Part shown: positions 1 to 6,200 of the stretch, piece after piece
Position numbering within the stretch: position 1 is the stretch's first letter
Layout: each line of letters begins with the position of its first letter
DNA from: an uncultured euryarchaeote
GTDB taxonomy: Archaea; Thermoplasmatota; Poseidoniia; Poseidoniales; Poseidoniaceae
Reading direction: 5' to 3'
DNA length: 7,535 bases
NCBI GenBank assembly: GCA_937897365.1
Contig: CALCOP010000085.1
Span: 1 to 7,535 of the forward strand
Program-made: the position numbers and the translations under genes
The notes under the pieces: generated by a model
Told to the model about the DNA's origin: nothing
Database searches by the model: none
What the model saw: the letters and a program-made list of their open reading frames with translations, nothing else

Positions 1-47
1 ACACAATGAGAGTTAAGGTCTATAACCGAAACACCAAGTCGCTAACT

Positions 48-63
48 ATGCACAGATGTGCAT
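48..63. promoter_or_regulatory. 16-bp perfect dyad at the start of gene 1
   Basis: ATGCACA-GA-TGTGCAT is a perfect 7-bp inverted repeat with a 2-nt centre. It spans the first ATG (56) and ends on the second (62). Dyads of this size with a short centre suit dimeric helix-turn-helix regulators, so it could be an operator. If so, translation more likely begins at the ATG at 74. A chance palindrome is possible. A weak TATA-like tctataacc lies upstream at 19-27. No Shine-Dalgarno sequence is visible before 56, 62 or 74. Confidence 0.3.
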
Positions 64-3000
64 GGTGTTCAAAATGTCTCTAAGTCACAACCAAATGGCC
101 TATGCTGCAATCATCTCAACGTTGATTTTTGGCTCCCTTTTTGTAGGATTTTCAGGGTATTTTCAAACCAGTGAATCAGTAGGTGGTTTTGAAAGTGCTG
201 CAGAAGAAGATTTGATTGGTACTGGAACATCAGTAAGTGCTGCAGTAGATTCCGATGGCGACGGCCTCTCTGATTTGCTGGAATCGACTCAATACGGGAC
301 TGATCCGCAATTGGCTGATACAGACTTTGACGGAATGAGTGATGGCTGGGAAGTGGCAAATGGGCTGAATCCACTTGACAACGGTGAATCTGAGGACCTC
401 CTTAATGACCCAACTCAGGCTGACGCAACCGATGATGCGAATATCGAAAACGAAACAGATTCTTGGCCTGATCCTGAACAAGGACCGAATGGCGACCCTG
501 ACAATGATGGGCTCACGAATCAGCAAGAGCAAGAACTTGAGACTGACCCTCAACGAGCAGATACAGATAATGATGGTCTTAACGACCGTTGGGAATCTAT
601 GTATACGCAGACGGTCCAAACTCCTGGCGGAGAAGTGACTTTGTTTAACCCATTGAATGGCAATTGGGACTGTCTCCTACTCGACCAAGCCATGCTCGAC
701 ACTCTGTCGACTTTCTATGACTCCGATGAGACAATGCCATCTTGGGACAGCTTAGCGAATGCGATGGGTTCGTATTCGTGTGACATGGTCCTTGATACCG
801 ACGAAGATGGGTTGCCAAATTTCCTCGAAGCAACATATGGAACCAACCCTACTGCTCGTGATTCAGATATGGATTTGCTTGATGACATTATTGAAATCGG
901 AAACCTAACTGCAACCCTCTCTACAGGTGTCGGTGAAAACTGTAACGTTCCTCTTCTCGACCCTATAGTCCGTGCATCTCCGTTTGCAGGTGTTGATAGT
1001 TCGTGGTTCATGATGGATATGGACAACGACGGATTGCTCAACGGCCCTTCAGACTGGGATACCGATGGAGATGGGATGCCTGACGGTTTCGAGTTTTGTT
1101 ATTCCAATGTCAACGACCAACCACAAAATGACCCTTCCAAAGTATTGAACCCCGCAAATGCCTCTGATGGATATGGCGACTGGGATGAAGATGGGTTGAA
1201 CAATTTTGAAGAATATCAGGTTGCGAATATCTTTGGCCCAACTAATTTCACTTCTCCTTGGCGTCTTGACACTGACATTGACGGAATGCCAGACGGATGG
1301 GAATCAACCAACGGTCTCCATCCACGTGATGGAGCCAACGGAAATCTCGATCCTGATCACGATGGATGGGATGTCGATGGTGATGGTGGTGTCTTTTACA
1401 GTACGCTTGATTCTACAACGATTGTTATTGGAATCGATGTCCTCAAGGATCAGTGGGTAGAAGCAAATGCTACCGTTGCACGTGGTCAAATCACACTTGC
1501 CGGTGGCCAGAAGCAAACCATCGCAATGCTCGCTCCAGTTTCAGGATATGTTTACCAGATTAATGTCGCTGTCGGGCAGGCAGTCGACTCTCGATTGTTC
1601 CAATGGATGGAAATTGTAGAACCTGAAGAACAGTTCACGAACTTGATGGAATACAATGCTCGTGACAGAGATGGTGACGGCATCATTGATGGTCGTTCAA
1701 CCGACCCGCTTAACCCTGATACGGACGGTGATGGCCTACTGGACGGAATTGAGGTCATGGGCTGGGAAATCTTAGTGGTCAATAACGGTGTCATCAAGAC
1801 GTGGGTCACTTCGGATCCAGGTTTGTTCGATACTGACGAAGACGGCCTTTCTGATTATGACGAATTTGCCAACACATGTGCTGGTGGTTCAAACGCTTCA
1901 AACCCCGATACTGATGGTGACGGAGAGCTTGACCAAATTGAAGCATTAACTGGTTATTCGTGGGAAGGAGTCGCTTATTTCACCAGTCCTTGTATGTTTG
2001 ATACTGACAATGACGGTCTTGAAGACGGTGAAGAAGTCATTGCAGGAAAGGATAATTTCCTTACGCATGCCAACAATTCCGACACCGATAATGACAGTTT
2101 GGTTGACGGAAATGAAGTTCTGTTCGTCCCTCGCCCATTCCAAAACCCGACCAATCCGTTGTTGAACGATACGGACTCTGATGGGATGCTTGACGGCTGG
2201 GAAATGCAAGTGAAATCATCGGAAGATAATACAAACTCTCACAGTCTTTGGGTTGCGACTTCTTCTTGGCAACGCCCCGGTTGTGTTTCTTCTCAAAACA
2301 ACGACTGTACTATGGAAGCAGGTGGCTATGTTTGGCAAAACAACCTTGGTGGTTTCATCAATGAAAAGAAATTCAGTGTTTCAGAGATGAACCTCACTGG
2401 ATTTGCTGTTCCACTCAATGACTTCTGTAACTGTAACGGAAGATGGGCATTAGACCCCTCGCTTGACTCGCTCAAGGATGATACCTTCGATATCGATAAC
2501 GACTCATTGGCAAATGGTGCTGAAGCACCAGACAAGTGGAATACGAATCCAGTTGATGACGATACAGATGGTGACAACCTTCCTGATGGTTGGGAAGTTT
2601 ACTACTCTGGTCTCGCACTTGAAAGTGGTCTTGTCGATAATGGTTCGATTGATGCTTATGGGGCTCGTGGTGTGATGGACCCATCGATGCCTGACAGTGA
2701 CCTTGATGGCATCATGGACGGAGAAGAAGACCCAGATAACGATGGTTTGAACCGAACGGGACTTATCAAAAAGTATTGCTCGGGATACAATGACACAACC
2801 AATTCAGACTGTAACATCGACCCTGACACACCAGACGGGAAGCGATTTTATGACAACCTTGAGAACTATACCAATTTCGAGGAAAAGGAGAACGGCACAA
2901 ACCCGATTACCAACGACACCGACGGTGATGGATGGAATGACGGACCGGAAGTTTACTACCAAGACCATGATGATGATGGAATGGCAACCGGTTGGGAATA

Positions 3001-3157
3001 TCACTTCCAATTCGACCCATTTGACCCTGCCGATCGCATGATTGATACCGATGGTGATGGTCACGTGAACTACTGTGAGTTCAAATGGGATACCAACCCG
3101 AGAAATCCAACCAGTTTCCCAGGTCAAGGTGAATTGTGTGATCCATTCGCCCAGTAA
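56..3157 (+). CDS. Secreted calcium-binding thrombospondin type 3-like repeat protein
   Basis: Predicted cell-surface or secreted rod protein of 1,033 residues; no enzymatic motif was seen. The N-terminus has one hydrophobic segment (about residues 15-36), which could be a signal peptide or an uncleaved anchor; there is no C-terminal membrane helix. From residue 65 to 1002 I count 26 DxDxDG-type loops (for example residues 65, 169, 335, 555, 618, 954, 997). Many are followed by a D-G-W-E element and a G-T-N-P turn, as in thrombospondin type 3 calcium repeats. Repeat-poor inserts lie at about 181-246, 279-320, 445-536 and 719-811. Excluding C2 there are 14 cysteines, an even number, mostly in close pairs (206/242, 296/348, 608/646, 743/751, 908/919, 1007/1028), which suggests disulfides in an oxidising compartment. 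In-frame ATGs at 62, 74 and 95 are alternative starts. The one at 74 gives a more usual signal-peptide N-terminus (MSLSHNQ) and may be the true start. It pairs with the downstream surface-protein gene. The exact role is unknown; adhesion, cell-surface coating and matrix are all possible. Confidence 0.93.
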   Translation: MCMVFKMSLSHNQMAYAAIISTLIFGSLFVGFSGYFQTSESVGGFESAAEEDLIGTGTSVSAAVDSDGDGLSDLLESTQYGTDPQLADTDFDGMSDGWEVANGLNPLDNGESEDLLNDPTQADATDDANIENETDSWPDPEQGPNGDPDNDGLTNQQEQELETDPQRADTDNDGLNDRWESMYTQTVQTPGGEVTLFNPLNGNWDCLLLDQAMLDTLSTFYDSDETMPSWDSLANAMGSYSCDMVLDTDEDGLPNFLEATYGTNPTARDSDMDLLDDIIEIGNLTATLSTGVGENCNVPLLDPIVRASPFAGVDSSWFMMDMDNDGLLNGPSDWDTDGDGMPDGFEFCYSNVNDQPQNDPSKVLNPANASDGYGDWDEDGLNNFEEYQVANIFGPTNFTSPWRLDTDIDGMPDGWESTNGLHPRDGANGNLDPDHDGWDVDGDGGVFYSTLDSTTIVIGIDVLKDQWVEANATVARGQITLAGGQKQTIAMLAPVSGYVYQINVAVGQAVDSRLFQWMEIVEPEEQFTNLMEYNARDRDGDGIIDGRSTDPLNPDTDGDGLLDGIEVMGWEILVVNNGVIKTWVTSDPGLFDTDEDGLSDYDEFANTCAGGSNASNPDTDGDGELDQIEALTGYSWEGVAYFTSPCMFDTDNDGLEDGEEVIAGKDNFLTHANNSDTDNDSLVDGNEVLFVPRPFQNPTNPLLNDTDSDGMLDGWEMQVKSSEDNTNSHSLWVATSSWQRPGCVSSQNNDCTMEAGGYVWQNNLGGFINEKKFSVSEMNLTGFAVPLNDFCNCNGRWALDPSLDSLKDDTFDIDNDSLANGAEAPDKWNTNPVDDDTDGDNLPDGWEVYYSGLALESGLVDNGSIDAYGARGVMDPSMPDSDLDGIMDGEEDPDNDGLNRTGLIKKYCSGYNDTTNSDCNIDPDTPDGKRFYDNLENYTNFEEKENGTNPITNDTDGDGWNDGPEVYYQDHDDDGMATGWEYHFQFDPFDPADRMIDTDGDGHVNYCEFKWDTNPRNPTSFPGQGELCDPFAQ
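248..3061 (+). repeat. Coding repeat array: 26 DxDxDG calcium loops
   Basis: Degenerate protein-level tandem repeat inside the first gene. The fullest unit reads approximately G-T-N-P-x(3-4)-D-T-D-x-D-G-x-x-D-G-W-E. Loops often occur in pairs about 20-25 residues apart (65 and 88; 147 and 169; 247 and 269; 321 and 335; 432 and 439; 537 and 555; 880 and 892; 954 and 970), with longer gaps where inserts occur. Loops at 269, 676, 812 and 836 lack the final glycine (L, S, S and N respectively). At DNA level the units are diverged. The best local match I found is between the units at 2561-2605 and 2915-2959, which share the 13 bases ggaagtttactac. Each aspartate loop is expected to bind Ca2+, as in the thrombospondin type 3 family. 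Confidence 0.88.
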
Positions 3158-3179
3158 CGAATCGGATTGAACATATTGG

Positions 3180-3197
3180 CCGAACATTGATGTTTGG
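3180..3197. promoter_or_regulatory. 18-bp near-perfect dyad upstream of gene 2
   Basis: CCGAACAT-TG-ATGTTTGG in the 59-nt gap between genes 1 and 2 has 8-bp arms with one mismatch (a G:T pair) and a 2-nt centre. It ends 19 nt before the ATG at 3217, where an archaeal core promoter or transcription start would be expected. An operator fits better than a hairpin, because the loop is too short for a stable stem and no U-tract follows. It shares the two-base-centre layout with the dyad at 48-63, but the sequences differ. It could be chance. Confidence 0.3.
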
Positions 3198-3216
3198 TGG
3201 GTAAAGAGAAGATTCC

Positions 3217-4758
3217 ATGGGAGGAGTCAAGCGTTGCATTTTGATGCTGCTGGTGTGCATTTTAGCACCGACAATAACGGCTCCACCTGCATCATCCACT
3301 TCCCTCCAACCAAACTCTCACGGTATTTCATTCAACCAAGAAAATGGTATGATTTTTGACGAGTTTTTGCAATTGAATGGTAGCTCGACATCTCCACTCA
3401 CAGACTATGTCTGGAGACTCTCGCCAATAGAGCATGGTTCGGAAGAGTTTGCCTCTGGAAAATTTACCAGTGTTCTTGCGGTGACTGATGTGCTTTGGAA
3501 CTGGGAACTTATTGTGAATGTATCAATATACGATTGCACATGTGTCCTTCACATTTTTGATTCGAATGAAAGTATTCATCCAGTCGCCTCGACTGTTGTG
3601 TATTTAGGTACTCAGAACCACCATCCACACATACTCCAATTCTCATCTTCAACGGGAATACCACACCTTTCTCAATCGAACCTAAGTATTACTATTCCTG
3701 TAGTCATTCCCGTTTCCGGAAGTCAAGAAACATTTGTGAAAATGGGTGTATGCCCTGCTCCTTACGGTTTTTGTCTTACTGAAATGGTCGACTTTTTCAA
3801 TTTTAACAGCACAACATCTCATGGCCAGATTCAAATTGATTTCGACCGTGTAGGTGCTGAACTAACGGATGGTTTCTGGTTATTTAACATCACATTAACT
3901 GATGCTTTACTACGAACATCCAACACTGAGCATTTCAAGATTCTCGTCGATCAAAACCTTCCGGTTGCTACACTGTCATGTGACGTTGATTCCGTCCAAG
4001 GTGAGGAGGCGAGTTCTGATGCCTCATTACAGTCAATTGTGATTGAAGAAAACACGTCCCTTTCTTTTTCTGCATTGATAGATGATGGGTATGTAGGGGG
4101 GCAGAATATCCTCACTTGGACTCTCGTTATGCCGGATAATTCCCGTCGAGCGCTCGTTTCAAGCGAACAGATTTCTGAATCTCTCATTACATTGAACCCC
4201 GAAATTTCAGGAACGTGGTCAGTCGAACTCTTGGTTCGTGACACTGCTGGATGGTTATCACATTTTTCGATCAATTTTACTGTCGAAAATGTCGCGCCTG
4301 TGGCGATGGTCGAACTTGATTCATTTGTTGTCCTCAACGGAGCATCAATTTCTCTGTCTGCAGGGGAAAATTGGACCCTCAACAGTAGCCAAAGTGTGGA
4401 TACAGAAAATGACATTGGGAACCTGCTTCATACATGGTATGTGAATGGCAATACCCTTGCAACCGGTAAAATGGAGCTGAATTCATCTGATTTCCCCGAC
4501 CCAGGCGTCTATGATGTTCTTCTTGTCGTCCAAGATGACGACGGCTTAGAAAGTGAACTCGCCTTTGAAGTGAAAATCAGTGAAGATTCTGATACCTCGA
4601 CAATTCGTTCTTCAACTCTTCTTTTGTCAGGATCTGTGTCCATTGCACTCCTCCTTATTTTCGGTATTTTTGTAATTTCCAAGAGGAAAAAATCTCGCCA
4701 AACAGTCGTGCCAAAGTGGAACTCGAAGAATGGTTTTTCCGATGAGGGGCAGTTGTAA
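3217..4758 (+). CDS. Type I membrane surface protein with PKD/Ig-like domains
   Basis: Predicted single-pass surface glycoprotein of 513 residues with its N-terminus outside. Residues 1-22 form a classical signal peptide (MGGVKR followed by a leucine/isoleucine-rich core, then T-A-P-P-A-S-S). Residues about 30-245 are beta-rich with no recognised family. About 246-358 resembles an Ig/bacterial-type beta domain (S-G-T-W-S-V-E-L-L-V-R-D). About 360-455 resembles a PKD domain: it opens N-V-A-P-V-A and closes with G-V-Y-D-V-L-L-V-V-Q-D-D-D-G. A 22-residue membrane helix (467-488) is followed by a basic stop-transfer KRKKSRQ and a 25-residue cytoplasmic tail. There are eleven N-x-S/T sequons (residues 54, 101, 117, 155, 197, 224, 279, 353, 385, 389, 422), all before the helix and none in the tail, consistent with archaeal N-glycosylation. 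Cysteines pair locally (107/109, 179/186), leaving C255 outside these pairs. It lies 59 nt after the calcium-repeat gene and may be its membrane-bound partner (inference). Function is unknown; PKD modules usually mediate protein or carbohydrate contact. The start is supported by the signal peptide. A purine-rich agagaag upstream is at best a weak ribosome site. Confidence 0.94.
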   Translation: MGGVKRCILMLLVCILAPTITAPPASSTSLQPNSHGISFNQENGMIFDEFLQLNGSSTSPLTDYVWRLSPIEHGSEEFASGKFTSVLAVTDVLWNWELIVNVSIYDCTCVLHIFDSNESIHPVASTVVYLGTQNHHPHILQFSSSTGIPHLSQSNLSITIPVVIPVSGSQETFVKMGVCPAPYGFCLTEMVDFFNFNSTTSHGQIQIDFDRVGAELTDGFWLFNITLTDALLRTSNTEHFKILVDQNLPVATLSCDVDSVQGEEASSDASLQSIVIEENTSLSFSALIDDGYVGGQNILTWTLVMPDNSRRALVSSEQISESLITLNPEISGTWSVELLVRDTAGWLSHFSINFTVENVAPVAMVELDSFVVLNGASISLSAGENWTLNSSQSVDTENDIGNLLHTWYVNGNTLATGKMELNSSDFPDPGVYDVLLVVQDDDGLESELAFEVKISEDSDTSTIRSSTLLLSGSVSIALLLIFGIFVISKRKKSRQTVVPKWNSKNGFSDEGQL

Positions 4759-4763
4759 GCAGG

Positions 4764-4780
4764 TGTTTTTGTATTGATTT
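4764..4780 (+). terminator. Possible T-rich terminator after gene 2
   Basis: The T-rich tract tgtttttgtattgattt begins 6 nt after the stop codon of the membrane-protein gene. Archaeal termination often uses T-runs without a hairpin, so this could end the surface-protein transcript. The run is short (five T at its longest). A small ATTGA-TT-TCAAT dyad at 4773-4784 overlaps it. Confidence 0.25.
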
Positions 4781-4784
4781 CAAT

Positions 4785-4796
4785 GCAATTATTGAA
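4785..4796 (+). promoter_or_regulatory. Possible TATA-like element for genes 3-4
   Basis: AT-rich gcaattattgaa is centred about 30 nt before the ATG at 4821. This is the spacing expected for an archaeal TATA box if the transcript is leaderless. No Shine-Dalgarno sequence precedes that ATG (tcttggcaccatc), which fits a leaderless message. The match to a consensus TATA box is weak, and no clear BRE is seen. Confidence 0.25.
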
Positions 4797-4820
4797 TACT
4801 GTAGTTCTCTTGGCACCATC

Positions 4821-6191
4821 ATGAACGAAGCAGCGATGGGCTACATTGGACCTCAGCCTGCTCCTATCTCTCTTGATGAGTTTAAGTCACGTCAAGCCCG
4901 CCTCACTGCTCAACTTCGTCCAGATGATGTGCTGATTTTGTGTGCTGCAGAAGAGTCTACACATTCGAATGATGTTCATTATCCATATCGGACGATGAGT
5001 GATATGCTGTATTTTGCTGGCTGGACTGAACCAGAGGCTGTATTTACTCTGCGATGTGTTGACGGCTCTTGGATATCATCGCTTTTTGTCCAGCCCAAGG
5101 ACACACTCAAAGAAATTTGGGAAGGACGTAGGCCTGGAATCGAAGGAGCATTAGCGGATTGGGCCGTTGATGAAGCACACTCTATCGATAATCTTGAGCA
5201 AGTATTGTCATCGTATGTCGATCATTCTCGCCGAGTTCTCTTGAGGACGGGTGTTCGTAGCGATATTGATGATTTGATTCGCGCAGCAATCGATAGAAGA
5301 GATAGGTCAAGACAGCACTTTGGTAGTGGTCCAGTTTCTCTTGAGGACCCAAGCGCTCGAATTGCGGAATTGCGTTTGCGTAAGTCCGTTTCAGAAGTTG
5401 CACAGATGCGTTATGCATCAGATGTCAGCAGTTATGCTCACATTGCTGCAATGCGTCATTCTAAACCCGGGCGTATGGAATATCAGTTCCAATCGACAAT
5501 TGAAGGATTTTTTGTTTATGCAGGAACGTCGGGTTGGGCCTATCCATCGATTGTTGGCTGTGGAGATAATGCAACAGTTCTTCATTACAAAGTCAACGAT
5601 GATGTATGTGAAGATGGCGAAGTTATTCTAATCGATGCTGGAGCGGAATACAGGGGATATGCAGCTGATATCACACGTTCTTGGCCAATCAACGGGAAAT
5701 TTACCGAACCTCAAAAAGAAATTTATCAAGTTGTCTTGGATGCGCAAATGGCGGCAATCGATTGCTGTCGTGTGGGGCAGCCCTACACAGCACCTCATGA
5801 AGCGGCTCGAAAAGTTATGGCTGAGGGGTTAATCCGGCTAGGTGTCATTGATCAGAGCATTGAACAGGCACTTGATCCAGAAGAAGGAGATTTACGAAAA
5901 TGGTATATGCATAATACGAGCCATTGGATTGGTCTTGACGTACACGATGTTGGTATCTACAAGCCAAACGGAGAGCCGAGACTTCTCGAAGAAGGGATGT
6001 GTTTGACTGTTGAACCAGGATTGTACTTTGGGGCATGGCGTCCAGATGTTGAATGCCCAGAGCGTTATGCGAACATCGGAATTCGAATTGAGGATGATGT
6101 TCTCGTTACTTCTGGAGAACCAGATGTTTTGACCTCAGCCTGTCCCAAAACAATTGAGGAAATTGAAGCCATAACCGGAAAACCATTTTGA
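4821..6191 (+). CDS. pepP: Xaa-Pro aminopeptidase (M24B, aminopeptidase P)
   Basis: Cytosolic metallopeptidase that removes an N-terminal residue preceding proline. At 456 residues it is close to the usual length (about 440). Residues about 15-170 form the N-terminal creatinase-like AMP_N domain, with the marker Y-P-Y-R-T-M-S-D-M-L-Y-F-A-G-W at 54-68, equivalent to the bacterial YPFRQDSDFYYLTGF-type motif. Residues about 190-445 form the pita-bread catalytic domain. Every dinuclear metal ligand is in place: D272, D283, H368, E398 and E424. So are the substrate-side histidines H255 (V-L-H-Y), H364 and H375 (G-L-D-V-H-D-V-G). There is no signal peptide. ATG 4821 is the first start, and ATG 4836 (M6) is possible without loss of domain. 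The gene is followed by mqnC after 9 nt, so the two are probably co-transcribed. Other M24 members (prolidase, methionine aminopeptidase, creatinase) are less likely given the AMP_N marker and the S-H-W-I-G-L-D-V-H-D signature. Confidence 0.93.
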   Translation: MNEAAMGYIGPQPAPISLDEFKSRQARLTAQLRPDDVLILCAAEESTHSNDVHYPYRTMSDMLYFAGWTEPEAVFTLRCVDGSWISSLFVQPKDTLKEIWEGRRPGIEGALADWAVDEAHSIDNLEQVLSSYVDHSRRVLLRTGVRSDIDDLIRAAIDRRDRSRQHFGSGPVSLEDPSARIAELRLRKSVSEVAQMRYASDVSSYAHIAAMRHSKPGRMEYQFQSTIEGFFVYAGTSGWAYPSIVGCGDNATVLHYKVNDDVCEDGEVILIDAGAEYRGYAADITRSWPINGKFTEPQKEIYQVVLDAQMAAIDCCRVGQPYTAPHEAARKVMAEGLIRLGVIDQSIEQALDPEEGDLRKWYMHNTSHWIGLDVHDVGIYKPNGEPRLLEEGMCLTVEPGLYFGAWRPDVECPERYANIGIRIEDDVLVTSGEPDVLTSACPKTIEEIEAITGKPF

Positions 6192-6194
6192 GGT
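6190..6194 (+). promoter_or_regulatory. Shine-Dalgarno GAGGT for mqnC
   Basis: GAGGT overlaps the TGA stop of the peptidase gene and sits 6 nt before the ATG at 6201. It is the only clear ribosome binding site in the window. It supports this start and suggests translational coupling within a two-gene message, in contrast with the Shine-Dalgarno-free first genes. Confidence 0.65.
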
Positions 6195-6200
6195 ATTACA

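Noticed and set aside
6..83. Small + strand frame of 25 codons ending in R-C-A-W-C-S-K-C-L, with a CxxCxxC look.
   Set aside because: It overlaps the start of the large gene in another frame, has no ribosome site, and is short enough to stay open by chance.
230..619. Minus-strand open frame of 129 codons opposite gene 1, and a similar 127-codon one at 2804-3187.
   Set aside because: These are antisense shadows of the aspartate-rich repeats: GAT/GAC codons read as Ile/Val/Ser-rich peptide. The plus frame has clear repeats and a signal segment.
248..3061. Dockerin or EF-hand reading of the DxDxDG loops.
   Set aside because: Dockerins carry only two loops with flanking helices and sit at one end. 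Here 26 loops run through the chain with G-T-N-P and D-G-W-E spacers, which fits thrombospondin type 3-like repeats.
3951..4415. Minus-strand open frame of 154 codons opposite gene 2.
   Set aside because: It lies wholly inside the Ig/PKD-coding region, has no recognisable domain, and is explained by the well-supported plus-strand gene.
4773..4784. ATTGA-TT-TCAAT as a rho-independent terminator hairpin.
   Set aside because: The stem is only 5 bp, AT-rich, with a 2-nt loop and no T-run after it. A T-tract-only archaeal terminator is the better guess.
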